64,000 bases of DNA from Ctena decussata (lineage: Eukaryota > Mollusca > Bivalvia > Lucinida > Lucinidae): the NCBI GenBank assembly GCA_963989385.1, contig OZ022499.1, positions 34,092,993 to 34,156,992 of the forward strand. The letters run 5' to 3'. The notes below the pieces were generated by a model that saw only the letters and a list, made by a program, of their open reading frames with translations, was not told the DNA's origin and ran no database searches. Positions 49,101 through 57,750 of this stretch are shown piece by piece (position 1 is the first letter of the stretch; every line of letters begins with the position of its first letter). The translations under genes were made by a program, and so were the position numbers.

Positions 49101-52100
49101 TGGGTGCCTGACTCTCAATGTAACAAAGTATCCTGACTCAAAACATTGTTAACATAATTAATTAGGGGTGAATGTGGTAGCTAGTGCACAAATGAAGTTT
49201 GCATCAGAAGCTAGACTAAGTCAGTTGTTCCCTTTGGCATACAGGGCCGACTTGTATGCCACTATCTGGACACTTTGCGGACATTGAGGGTCGGGTCCTC
49301 GTGCACCAGACGGAGAGATACCAACTCGGTCTAACTTATAATGCCTCATGGTGACAAAGGGTGGTTCCTAGTATGGGTTTTCACACCACCTTTACCCAGT
49401 ACTAAGTTGGTCTGATGACACCTCCTTACCCTTTGCAGACTTCTCATGTTTCCTTTTGTCCCATCCCATAACCTCACCCCAGCCTGAACCAGTTGTCAAA
49501 GCCTGGTCTCGGGTAAGTATCTCGGGTAAGTATCATACTGCATTTAAACTTTGTAGCATAAAAGGTATCGAAGTTATGAGCTCGAAGAGAAATGCATAGT
49601 CATATTGCATACTTATTAAATAGTGCTAAAGGTACAAGGCAAAAATCACTCAACCATGAATAAAGGTCAAGGACACACAAGTCTGCATGGATGCTTTGCT
49701 GCTGCTGCAACCCAATGCTCCAGGGAAGGTCCTGACCAAATACGAAGCAGGTACCTCGAAAGAGTTTGGAGGTACGAGCCTTAAACTTTAACATCAAGAT
49801 CATCCTAGATATTGACCTCTTGCCCCACCCTGGACAAGGATTCTTACTCATACTTGTGGATATGATGGTGGGTGGATGAATGAGGAGGGGTAGGTGGGTG
49901 TCATAGTGATCTATAAATAGTATGAGGTCATTCGAAATGTCAGACTGATCCACTTTGCCAGGTATAATGTTAATTCATCAAATAGTGCTAGAGATAGAAG
50001 GCAAAATCAGTAGACCGTGAATAAAGGTCATGGACACAGGAGTCAGCATGGAAGCTTTGCAGCTGCTGCAATTATAGGGAAATGCTATTTGACCAAGTAT
50101 CAAGTCTCTTGTGTCAAAGGTATCATGAAAACTAAAAAAAACTCCTCAAAAACAGTGCCAAACAGCAAAGTCAGTCAACCGTGACATATAGGTCAAGGAC
50201 ATACACTTTTGTAATGCTGCTGCTGCAGTCATATGGATGTATATATGTACCAAGTATGATGACTGTAGCTACTGTAGTTTGTAAGATACAGAGCTAAACA
50301 TCGAGTTAAAAGCTAAAGTTAACATTGGGTTAACCTGTCACGGACGCCGACGAGGACGCTGACGCGAACGAAGACGCTAACGCTAACGCTAAAGCTAACG
50401 GATACTCGGACTACGACGCCGGGGGTATCGCATAAGCTCTCCTTTGCTTCGCAAAGGCGCGCTAAAAACAGCACAACAATCAAGGCCACGCACAATATCT
50501 TTCCAAAAACACACTGGCAGGCTAATGGATCGTGTCTGTGGATCCGCACCGGGAGTAACCAGACCGAACACAGCAAAAGAAGAATAAAAATGTCGTGTGG
50601 CCCTGCTTGCATAGCCGTATCAGTTGAAACTCATATTTTATATATGTCTCTCATCTGTTAGGTTTATTTGGCGTTCGCATTTAAGAGGAAACCAGATGTA
50701 ACTTTTACATTGCTGTCTCTTGCCTGATTTTCATGAATAACTGAAGCATATTTTTACCAAATTTGTCGAAGCATCGTACATCTGTGTGTCATTGTATTGT
50801 CCGGTACTGGCGAGGCAAGGGACTGCTGTATTACAGAAGATGCGGGCGGTGGTTGTTTGGAATTTTTGCTCTCTCCTTTTCAATTCTTTTTCTCAAGGTG
50901 GGAGACTGCGGGATATAGACTAAAATACTGCCCAAGGTGCCGATAACATAGATTACACCGAATTAAGAATTCAGCTTAAATGAAAAAAATCAGTAAAATA
51001 TAAAGTGTGCCGAAAATTTTATGAAAATTCGATTAAAAAATTAAAAACGACATGAAAGCTTGTGAATATTGAAATTCAGATCTAGGAACAAGCATGTCTG
51101 ATGAAAGAGCCATTTTATACAAACTTTAAAGCTTGCAAAAATATTCATTAAACTAGGACTTATATCGAGAAAGAAAGGAAAGTTTACAAAAATCCGAAAG
51201 AATTCAGTTTCAAACATATGTCAGATGATTGAAATGCATAAATCTATTTGCTACTCCTTAAAAATGCTAAGCTTTAAGTCATACAAGTCAGTAAAAGTTA
51301 GAAACTTCTCACTCATTCATGTTTTAAATATTTATCGCGTGACAGGAAATTCAAAAGGGGGGCTTCTTTGGTATTTTCTTCGTATGTAAAAAGAGCAATA
51401 ACACGTTGAAATGACACGATATGCTCGTCTTGCTGTTACGCACAATTTACAACATATATTTGGTGCAAGCTATGTGAACGAGGAAGTGAACTCAACAAGC
51501 AATATGCTCACTGAGTACGAATACATGTAAATGTATCTTGTCAGTGACTCTTGTATGAATAAAACATTGTTTAAACTAAAGGTGGTCGCTATTTTTAACA
51601 TTTAAAGCTTCTTAATATTCTTACATCAGATTTTCATGAAAATGTCACCAAGTTTAATTGCTCATCGAGTTCTACAATTTGAACACAATTTATATTTTAG
51701 TGACTGACCTTCTCTTCTTTAACTCACGAAACTCAAATTTCTTTTCGTTAGGCCATGCTCGAATCGAAATATTTTACTTACAGGGAGTTGTCAAGATTGA
51801 TATATAAGTACAAAGGAGGGCAGCTGAGAGATTTAGCCCATTTAGCCAAGGGGAACATGTACATGTACCCTTCGTGTCTCGCTATTTCTTTTCAAGGGGA
51901 TAATTCACTAGCTTTGTAATTTCTGACAACTCTCCCGGAAGACAAAATGAAAAAAAAATGGATCTATTATTAAAGAAAAGAATTTGTTCCCTGGGACAAA
52001 ATTCTTACATAAGAGCGTTTATCCGCATTGAGAAGGGGTGTAGAAATTGAAATGGCAGAGTTACTTTACCTGAATGTATATGAGCCGCGACACGACAAAA

Positions 52101-52838
52101 CCAACAATGTGGTTGTGCGCCCATCACAGACTCAGATCAGTCTGGGCGCATCAGAGTCTTCGCTGTCCGCATGGAGGTAGCTTAGGCCCTTAGATATCCT
52201 TAAAGCGCTTAGCAAAGAGTCTGATTAGACTCGGCGGATGCCCAGGGTCATCTGAGTCTGCGCGGGGCGCGCAACCACTTTGTTGGTTTTCTCGTGTCGC
52301 GGCTCATATCTATTTACCTCAATTATCCACAATTATCAACTTTGTGATTATAATTTATCAAATAACTACTTACACGACGGCTGGTTTGAATAACACTTTT
52401 TGTCCACCTTCTAAAGTTATAATCCATTTAAAAGAAGTCCGTCTCAAGAACCGATCGACTGCTACTATTTTTGCATGTCTCAAGGCGTTAGTGGCTATAG
52501 TCACATCAAAATTATCCGAGTACAATTCTCCATTACCTATCATAGCATCTAGGCTGTTCCAAAGAGATCTGTAGTTTATTTCTGCTGCATCACCGCCTGC
52601 TTTTATTTCTCCGAACACGGAATGATTTTCTGAAGTGGAACTACTTCTGTTTATTATACTTCTTCCAAATAGGTTTGCTGTCTCATTCTGCTCAATAGCA
52701 CTATAGGTCGAATGGAGCAAAAGCCTTTCTCTTCCAATGTTGGCATCTTTCATTGTATGGAAGATGACTACAAAGCATATGCACAATATGCCTAAAACTA
52801 CAGTTTGGCGTGGTAACGGTTTGAGTCTGGCAAAGTGC
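32464..52838 (-). CDS. FAM20-like: FAM20-like secretory-pathway kinase, divergent (seven exons, start exon missing)
   Basis: Seven minus-strand exons give about 448 residues. A type II membrane anchor (residues 11-27, TVVLGILCICFVVIF) is followed by a stalk with sequons NET, NRS and NHS, then the FAM20 kinase fold. LEGGQKVLFKP carries the ATP-binding lysine (about 151), EVAGF the paired glutamate (174), NHRD the catalytic aspartate (339) and FDYG the metal-binding aspartate (357). Family cysteines remain in GDVCVRVRC, FKC, DSYC and TDYC. Known FAM20 proteins are Golgi kinases that phosphorylate secreted proteins or proteoglycan xylose; the substrate here cannot be told. All phases agree through exon 6. 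Odd points: the usual NxDRHH is NHRDQK, the double-cysteine QCC region reads KLGRAF, and exons 6 and 7 do not join in phase. The ATG exon upstream of 52838 was not found. Confidence 0.85.
32846..33062. mobile_element. Pogo/Tigger-like MITE, copy 1
   Basis: Ends CAGTCAACTCTCG and GAGAATTAACTG are inverted and flanked by TA on both sides. An inner palindrome, AGTAAATTTTCTGG-CC-AGAAAATTTACT, is shared with 57529-57750. It lies between kinase exons 6 and 7. Confidence 0.8.
33867..34834. mobile_element. Mariner-like TIR element carrying a SINE
   Basis: Inverted ends TGAGGGTCATCCAGTAAG / ACTTGGATGACCCTCG are flanked by TA (33865 and 34835), 968 bp apart. A tRNA-derived SINE is inserted in its right half. 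No transposase frame is recognisable. Confidence 0.75.
34491..34752 (+). mobile_element. tRNA-derived SINE, copy 2
   Basis: Box A GGTAGTCGAGTGGTTAGAG and box B GAGTTCGCGGC-type head, then GGAAGGATAAGGCAGCGAAA and CCCCCACTGCCCCTACGGC. It matches copy 1 at 14197-14556. Confidence 0.8.
35178..35366. repeat. About 190-bp repeat, copy 2
   Basis: Same order of blocks as 26556-26748. Confidence 0.65.
35553..35850. mobile_element. Hairpin-centred repeat element, copy 2
   Basis: Same start, central ATTAGAATCGCCTCG palindrome (now with mismatches) and end as 20573-20930. It lies in kinase intron 6. Confidence 0.75.
36084..36136 (-). CDS. FAM20-like: Kinase exon 6 (ends uncertain)
   Basis: In the phase required by exon 5, CCAG|T gives KHSNLPSILCKLGRAFT, which lines up with FAM20 KYSHDELSILVPLNQCC. 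An alternative acceptor (GGAAAAG at 36143) adds two residues. The donor is weak (GTCACA) and leaves one base, whereas exon 7 needs two, so the 3' end is unresolved. The two tandem cysteines of the family are absent. Confidence 0.5.
36478..36594 (-). repeat. tRNA-derived SINE head
   Basis: On the minus strand, GGTCTGGTGGTTTACGC (box A-like) and GGTTTGATCTCCCG (box B-like). No paired acceptor stem. Confidence 0.5.
36655..36705. repeat. GACGTC-rich repeat
   Basis: GACGTCAGTGCGACGTCATT and GACGTCATGTGCCCGCTGGG, the same family as 42455-42560. Confidence 0.7.
37377..37574 (-). CDS. FAM20-like: Kinase exon 5: catalytic and metal-binding aspartates
   Basis: The exon is 198 bases (1 + 65 codons + 2), acceptor CTCTATTTAG, donor GTAAGT. 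It encodes DDSYCKKFRQMDPYKRPRDF, DILDITVISYITNHRD and YMHVMFDYGFS. This is the FAM20 core (Y-x-YC, PYD-RLLDI, catalytic Asp, then D-x-G). The HRD triplet looks like ordinary protein kinases, but the surrounding pattern is FAM20. Confidence 0.85.
38291..38526. mobile_element. TGAGCCGCGACACGA MITE, copy 2
   Basis: Left end slightly degraded (AGCCGGGACACGAGAAAACC), right end CTCGTGTCGCGGCTCA. It lies in kinase intron 4. Confidence 0.8.
38955..39059. mobile_element. TGAGCCGCGACACGA MITE, right half only
   Basis: Only the right arm remains (GGCTGATCTGAGTCTTC, GGGCGCACA, CGTGTCGCGGCTCA). It ends 9 bp from the donor of kinase exon 4. Confidence 0.75.
39069..39309 (-). CDS. FAM20-like: Kinase exon 4: cysteine-rich insert
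   Basis: The exon is 241 bases (2 + 79 codons + 2), acceptor ATGTTTTTGAAG, donor GTAAGA. It encodes GDVCVRVRCFRLQQPIFKCF and PGAMIYFL, corresponding to the FAM20 disulphide-bearing insert (CFYGxCxYYC...C) and the xGSxxxxLP strand. A second, stronger-looking acceptor (CTGCGGCAG) inside the exon would break the phase. Confidence 0.8.
39409..39828 (-). repeat. 466-bp interspersed repeat, copy 3
   Basis: Reverse-strand copy of the 4.7/5.3-kb repeat (CCGCGGAATGCGACAGTA, GCCTGCGCTCGCGAG). It lies in kinase intron 3. Confidence 0.75.
40252..40349 (-). CDS. FAM20-like: Kinase exon 3
   Basis: The exon is 98 bases (1 + 32 codons + 1), acceptor TTGGTTACAG, donor GTAACT. It encodes NFPFTTGRVLNWSKEV and RLKDFMTITE, aligned with the FAM20 segment FRRxPxxxGRxVNxxxEI. 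A diverged GACGTC-family repeat begins about 10 bp past the donor. Confidence 0.8.
40708..41812 (+). pseudogene. Non-LTR retrotransposon (LINE) reverse-transcriptase remnant
   Basis: Pieces in shifting frames match the C-terminal half of a Jockey/CR1-type RT: QRVVVNRIESDWIPAMSGVP (RT motif with SGVPQ), LRLFADD (catalytic box, FADD), a late GILKKLW block, then TNDLVPQTRR-like and the end DSNSLADSLIS. It carries frameshifts, stops and a 184-bp MITE inserted between the SGVPQ and FADD motifs. It is inactive and lies antisense in kinase intron 2. The clade assignment is approximate. Confidence 0.75.
40809..40992. mobile_element. MITE inserted in the LINE remnant
   Basis: Inverted ends AGAGCTCTAGATAAGAGGGA with about 50-bp arms; the LINE reading resumes straight after it. 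Confidence 0.8.
41814..42051. mobile_element. TGAGCCGCGACACGA MITE, copy 3
   Basis: Full 238-bp palindrome directly after the LINE 3' end; TGAGCCGCGACACGAGAAAA to GTCGTGTCGTGGCTCA. Confidence 0.85.
42455..42560. repeat. GACGTC-rich repeat, best copy
   Basis: Begins CCCAGCAGGCTCATGACGTC, holds many GACGT/ACGTC motifs, and ends GACGTCATGTGCCTG. The outer parts suggest inverted ends (CCCAGCAGGC / GCCTG-TGGG). Confidence 0.7.
43122..43169. repeat. (CT)n microsatellite
   Basis: Nearly pure CT with a GTCTGTCT interruption, directly at the left border of the long fold-back element. Confidence 0.95.
43170..45639. mobile_element. 2.47-kb long inverted-repeat (fold-back) element
   Basis: The ends are CACGCCTGGTAAACTATCAC and its complement at 45639. 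Arms of about 1.15 kb pair along their length: AAGGTAACCTCCTTGCCCAA near 43533 with its match near 45272, ACCACTGCCTTGAAAGAAT near 43709 with 45100, CAAAGAGTTATTGCCC near 44134 with 45007, GGCTACGTTTTTGTGAATG region near 44262 with 44880. The centre is about 44330-44800. No transposase-like frame is seen. It lies in kinase intron 2. Length of arms fits MULE or Foldback/Galileo-type DNA elements. Confidence 0.85.
45690..45925 (-). mobile_element. tRNA-derived SINE with tRNA-like head
   Basis: The minus strand starts GCCGGGCCGCGTTGCGCAAT, has an anticodon-like loop CTCAAGA and box B GGGTTCGATACCCGG with a good T stem. The 5' and 3' acceptor halves do not pair, so it is a tRNA-derived head and not a tRNA gene. 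An unrelated body follows to about 45690. Confidence 0.6.
46055..46135 (-). CDS. FAM20-like: Kinase exon 2: paired glutamate
   Basis: The exon is 81 bases (1 + 26 codons + 2), acceptor TTTCTGAAAG-CAG type (TTTCAG), donor GTAACA. It encodes NNTERQSLCNKGC and EHPEYEVAGFTVN, the counterpart of the FAM20 helix with RHNAEVAAFHLDR. The Glu that pairs with the ATP lysine is kept, unlike in pseudokinase FAM20A. Two extra cysteines (CNKGC) are unusual. Confidence 0.8.
46463..46680. mobile_element. TGAGCCGCGACACGA MITE, copy 4
   Basis: TGAGCCACGACACGAC to CTCGTGTCGCGGCTCA, flanked by TA on both sides (a target-site duplication typical of Tc1/mariner-type MITEs). Confidence 0.85.
46681..49064. other. 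Kinase intron 1, no further gene seen
   Basis: AT-rich, with a short (ATTT)n at about 47397-47418 and a diverged GACGTC-family fragment at 47885-47975 (ATTGAATCAACGTTGATTCA-like). Confidence 0.5.
49065..50470. mobile_element. Repeat element with AGCGCGCC ends and GACGCT hexamers
   Basis: It begins near AAGAGTTGTCAGAAGACAAC ... AGCGCGCC and ends GCAAAGGCGCGCT. Internal repeats (AAATAGTGCTA-AG, CAACC-TGAATAAAGGTCA-GGACACA, GCTGCTGCAA) recur near 49618, 49980 and 50148. A hexamer run of GACGC/TAACG lies at 50340-50400. Confidence 0.6.
50471..52080. other. Kinase intron 1 continued, no gene seen
   Basis: Nothing recognised beyond short random frames. Confidence 0.4.
52081..52306. mobile_element. 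TGAGCCGCGACACGA MITE, copy 5
   Basis: TGAGCCGCGACACGACAAAA to CTCGTGTCGCGGCTCA, flanked by TA. It ends 67 bp from the donor of kinase exon 1. Confidence 0.85.
52374..52838 (-). CDS. FAM20-like: Kinase exon 1 of those seen: membrane anchor and ATP lysine
   Basis: The exon is 465 bases (1 + 154 codons + 2), acceptor GTTTTTACAG, donor GTAAGT. No in-frame ATG lies between the upstream stop and the acceptor, so an earlier exon must supply the start. The alternative is the internal ATG in HTMKDANIG, which would lose the membrane anchor. It encodes the anchor, the glycosylated stalk and LEGGQKVLFKP. Confidence 0.85.
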
Positions 52839-53094
52839 CTGTAAAAACCATATTTGATAAAGAAAAGTGCATTCTGGTAATATACTTGTTAAAAACTAAA
52901 TTTATAAAAGAAATAGGCATCTTCTCGGATGTTTTTTATTCGGAAATAAACGAAAATTTGCGATTTCATTGTTGTCTTTTGGGTTACCGAATGTGAGCCT
53001 TTGCTAGCACCAGTAAAGTGCCGGGTACAGAGAAATCACTTTAGAATTGCCTGTGGTGCCTGTTTGCACAAGGTTTATTTATACAAGAGGGTCA

Positions 53095-53550
53095 TGAGGC
53101 CCTGAATCGCTCACCTGAGTAAACAGATTAAAGGTCAAACTAGGGTCATCATTTCAACAAGCCTGATAGTTTGAAACTGTCAAAATATGAGAGGCATAGT
53201 TTAAAAGTCAAAGAATGATCTTGACCTCTATTACTCAAAAAATGTCCATGTACTCATTTAGTTGAATGTATTTACCAATAGTTTCACCAAAATCTTCTAC
53301 AAGGTCCATAAAGTTTTTAAGCATTTTCCATTTTTTCGCACCAGAAAGCAAATTTGACCTTGCCATAAAAAGGTCAAGGCCAACCCAAGGTCATCATTTG
53401 AATCATGTTTGTATTACTCGGGTCTCCGATGATACATAGCAAGTTTCAAGACAATCTGTCATTTGGTTCTGGAGAAGAAAATTTTCTTTACCATATATGG
53501 GCGTGGTGGCCAAGTTCGTTATGTGACCTGAACTGTTTGAAGAAAATTTT
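53095..53550. mobile_element. GGTCA-rich element, left part
   Basis: Starts GCTCACCTGAGTAA and holds AAAGGTCAAGGCCAACCCAA and CCATATATGGGCGTGG. It is interrupted at 53551 by the RT element; the same repeat resumes at 54853. Confidence 0.7.
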
Positions 53551-54852
53551 AAGAGTAACTACACTTCAGGAACTGACTGAATCAGATCCCAAACCCTATC
53601 CCTAACATCAAAGGGAAAGATTGACAAAGACATCCCAACAAACAATAAATTACAAGTGATAAGCCGAGTCAGCAGCTCTTTCCCAAATAGGTGGCAACTC
53701 AGCTATCTTTATTGAACCAAATAATTTAGACCAACAGAAGGGTTACAACAGACTAAGCAAATTATACGAAAAACATTTAGCAATTATTTTTACCTATTTT
53801 CTATTTTTATTCTAGAAGGGTTAAAATGAGAACACAATAAATTAAACAGCATCGAACATAAAACAAATGCAACCGCAACGAAAGTACCGCCTTTGGACGG
53901 TCAGTAATAACTACTGGGGGGTTTAAACCGGTTTTACTGGGTCCAAACCTTCACCCTCACCCTCCGCCGCGGTGCACACAATTAGTTGGTAGTTCGGTTC
54001 GTATGGAGGTCCCCTAGCTCATCAGAGAGTCATCACGGTCAACAATTAAAATCAAGAAAAGACCGTGATGAAGCAAGGATGAGGACTCGACAGCCGAAAC
54101 GTGTTGAGACACCTGGAGATCCCTGGGGCGTCAGCAACACCACCGGAGCACTGGAGCAAAAGAAGACCACCAGTTGACACCGGTGGGCCAAGACACAAAC
54201 AAACATCCGGCCTCAACCAACTAATATATAGCTTTATGTAGGGGCTATCATAGAGTCTGAACCCCGACCCACCGGCGTGCAGTTAAAGAGGACAGCAAAG
54301 TTGTCAACTGTGATTGGGTTAACCACTAAGCATGCAGATTGTCGCATTACATCTATGTCATAGCCAATGCGTTTAAATCGTATGATAATTTTCTTTAATT
54401 GACCAGGAAATTCTGTTTTCCCTACGATTTTTCGTAATTTATATACTAAGTCACCATAAAATTTAGGTTCCGATAGGCCTTGTTGCAAAAGTGACCTTAA
54501 CCCTGTATTATATTTAGAAACCAATTCAAAGTGTCTACGATAAAATTAAGAAAAAGCTTTCCGAAGTTTATGATACCGATACCACTGCTGTAAAAGCTTA
54601 GCAGTCAAACTTTTATTACGAGCATTGAAATCAGCCAAATGACTAGACACCCTAGCGAAGCGAATAAGCTGAGAAATGTAAACACCATAAGAAGTGGTGC
54701 GGGGAACATCACCATCCAAAAACGGAAAATTAACAATGTCGAAATCAAAATCATCGCGTTTGTCATAAATTTTAGATGAAACAAATCCATCTAAAACTGA
54801 TAAATGTAAATCCAAAACTGGGGCCTCGGTATCAGAAGTATTTGCTTTGTTC
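53551..54852 (-). pseudogene. Second copy of the RT element, inverted and broken
   Basis: This is a near-identical reverse copy of 30955-32254. Its reading frame runs from KANTSDTEAP through SSKIYDKRDDF, the SYGVYISQLIRFARV block and NPITVDNFAVLFNC to the same end. The frame is broken near 54525-54545 by a stop, and everything upstream of KANT, including the YLDD box, is missing. The 3' untranslated part is also kept (53551-54233). Confidence 0.85.
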
Positions 54853-55190
54853 CCGCAAGCCCTGGATGCTCTGTATGAAGTTTGGTTGCAATTTGCTGAG
54901 TTGCTTTTGAGATGTTGGTTGAAGTTTTCGAAATATAAGAGACCTTGGTAAAAGGTCAAAGAATGATCTTGACCTCTTGCACGAATACATCTTCACGCAA
55001 TCATTTAGATGCAAAAATCTGTAATTTCTATGAACTCTTATGGTCTATCATTTTTGTATATAAAAGCATCCGAAAGCAAATTTGACATTGCCGTAAAAAG
55101 TAAAGTCAAGGCAAACCCAAAGTCATCATTTGAACAATCTTGGTAGTACTTGAGTACCCGATGGTATATACTAAGTTTGCGGGAATTCAG
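54853..55190. mobile_element. GGTCA-rich element, right part
   Basis: Continues the family consensus exactly where the left part stopped (AAGCCCTGGATGCTC-GTATGAA, then AAAGGTCAAAGAATGATCTTGA). Confidence 0.65.
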
Positions 55191-55900
55191 ATGGTCACAC
55201 TATTTCTAATAATTATGATGATACGTTTTCTAACAAAGACAGTTAAAACCTCATAAGTAGCACGCGCAATATTCCGTTATAAGTTATGGTGGACAATGGC
55301 TTCTCTCTCGTCATGTTTATTGCGTTTACATTGCGTATAGATTTGTGCTTAGGTTGGCATCCTCGTTCAGATAGATCCTTACAAATCATTTAACATCATT
55401 TTCTTTCCATAATATACCTTGATATAGCATAATCGAAGTGCATGTTATATATCGTGGGGTTATCAGGAGTTGTCAAAAATTTCTTCGACGAATTAGATAA
55501 AAAAGGAGTTGCAGTTATTGAATAAAACTTTCCCTTTTTCCTTTTTTCCTTTTTTACGGGAAACACCCTGTACATGCGTACTTTATAATTTAGTCAGTTT
55601 TGAATCTTTTTATAAACGGAACTCAACGGCTATTACAGAATATTAACCAATAAATGTTGCATATAGTATAATGACGTATTGAAGGCTCGAGGCCGTACTT
55701 AAGCCTCGTTCACACGGGCAAAGTTTCTATCACAAAGTAATTTTGGTAAATTAAAATGCTAGATATTTCCATATTCTTATAAAAACAGTATGAAATAAAA
55801 CTTACCAAGTATCTCTGATTTCCATAGTTATGACTCCTAATGAAATTAAAAAATAATGTAATAAAAAAATTTGATGCAACCATGCATGCATATGGGTTAA
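55191..55900. other. No recognised gene
   Basis: AT-rich, nothing identified. Confidence 0.4.
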
Positions 55901-55904
55901 GTTA

Positions 55905-56580
55905 TAATACATTTTTGAGAATTACAACATCGCATGCATATGTTCTGCGCAAAGTAGGAATCGGTACAATTCCGGAATTGTCCTGCGCAAAGTAGGAATT
56001 CTCACTTTGTTGCGCAAAGTGGGAATTCTTACCTTGCGCAAGACAATTCCGGAATCGTCTCTGCGCAAAGTGAGAATCGGGACAAAGTGAGAATAATTAG
56101 ATGCTAGTGCGTTTAACAAATATATGTTTGCATTTATTTGTTTGATACGGCCATTTAACCATAAATGTAAATTTCTGAGTTTGAAAAAAATCGTAATTTT
56201 AACAAAGTAATATTTTCCTCTTCAAAAGGCACATCTACATATTTCTGCAAAATATGTACAAGTTTCAAATCAACTGCTCAAACACTGGAAAAAGTTATCA
56301 GAATTTGAAATCATATATCATTCCCGAAAAACTGCTAAGTTAAATAAGGCCGTAATTTTGTCAAAAATACAGATTCCTCATTTCAAAACCATTATCCTGT
56401 TACTTCCAGTTTTGCCCAGAAATATTTACCTTTTCGATATAAACCACCAAATCCCTTGCGCAATTCTAGAATTGTACCGGTACAATTCCGGAATTGTAAC
56501 ACAAAGTGAGAATTCCTACTTTGCGCAGGACAATTCCGGAATTGTACCGATTCTTACTTTGCGCAGAACACATACATGTC
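55905..56580. mobile_element. Fold-back element with TGCGCAAAGT and AATTCCGGAATTG motifs
   Basis: TTCTGCGCAAAGTAGGAATC and ACAATTCCGGAATTGTC in the left part are repeated in reverse in the right part (GACAATTCCGGAATTGTACC, TACTTTGCGCAGAAC). The arms span about 55930-56100 and 56455-56575 around a 350-bp middle. AATTCCGGAATT is itself palindromic. Confidence 0.75.
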
Positions 56581-56860
56581 ATGTGATAATACATTATTTG
56601 AGAAATACAACCACGCATGCATTTAGATCAAGTGATACTACATTATTTGAGAAATACAACCACGCATGCAGTTAGATCAAGTGATACTACATTATTTGAG
56701 AAATGTAACCACGCATGCATATATGTCAAGTAATTAGACATTATTTGAAAAATAAAACCGTACATACATATATGCACAGTGAGAATAGATTTTTGAGTAA
56801 TACAACCATGCATGCATATATCTCAAGTGACAATACATTATTTGGAACGTTTTACGGTGT
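56577..56860. repeat. Minisatellite, about 50-bp unit
   Basis: Five to six units of TCAAGTGATACTACATTATT-TGAGAAATACAACCACGCAT-GCAT type. A related single unit lies at the left end of the fold-back element near 55908, so the two are connected. Confidence 0.85.
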
Positions 56861-57528
56861 TTGGATATATTTTGCGCCATTTTCCGAAGAGGAGCAATTT
56901 TTGTAATGTCCTACTGATTTGCCTTACCAAAATGGCGTCTACTCTTAGAGAAAAGAATTTAGAATTGAAACCCTCATTATGTAGGAAAGCTTATAAACTT
57001 TTTTATTTTGTGGTCACTGAATTTGGCGATACTGGCGATTTAAGCAAAAACGCTAAAATATGAGTCCGCGAATATTTGTTTTTGATGCGTTTACAAACGC
57101 ACAGCCTAACAGAGGTCTAGATGAAAAGGAGTCCCCGATGAGAATGTGACTTATTTTCTGTACCATTTTATTTAAACTATACACAGTTGCATTTATTAGT
57201 CGTACCTTATGGAGGCGATTCTAATAAATGTTATAATGTATTGTGTAACAGAAAGGTAACAAAATTGTTACAATTTACATTAAATTTTCTTTTTCATCCA
57301 AAGCCATGGTAAATCATAAACACCCAAAATTCATATGCGCCATCGTGTCATTTTTACCTCAAAACTCAAAATTTTGAAGCCGCAGATATAAAGTGTTGCT
57401 TCTCATGTGACGGTACAAGAAACATGACATTACGATTTCTAGCTTAACCACTACTGTGCCTGTATTGTGTGCAAGTATTTTGGTGATGTAGTGTGAAGAG
57501 TCAACTAAAACGATATGCTTAAACAATA

Positions 57529-57750
57529 AAGTCAGCTCTCGGTATCTCGAACACTGATATTTAAAAGTACCCTCTTTCATCAAACTTAAGAATATGGTTG
57601 TAAACATTTTTTTTATTTTCATTTAAATTTTAACTTCTAATATCTCAAGCTACTGATGTCTCAAAGTAAATTTTCTGGGACCAGAAAATTTACTTTGAAA
57701 TATCAGTAGTTTGGTATGAAATTTGACTTGGAGGTATCGAGAGTTGACTG
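57529..57750. mobile_element. Pogo/Tigger-like MITE, copy 2
   Basis: Ends AAGTCAGCTCTCG and CGAGAGTTGACTG, flanked by TA, with the same inner AGTAAATTTTCTGG palindrome as copy 1. Confidence 0.8.

Noticed and set aside
50319..50612. Minus-strand frame with a signal-peptide-like start
   Set aside because: Its second half translates the GACGCT hexamer run (VRVSVSVSV) and it lies within a repeat element.
56577..56860. CRISPR-like regular repeats
   Set aside because: A minisatellite: the whole 50-bp unit repeats, not repeat plus variable spacer.
56358..56906. Open frames with repeated peptide blocks
   Set aside because: They arise from the CCGG fold-back and the minisatellite.
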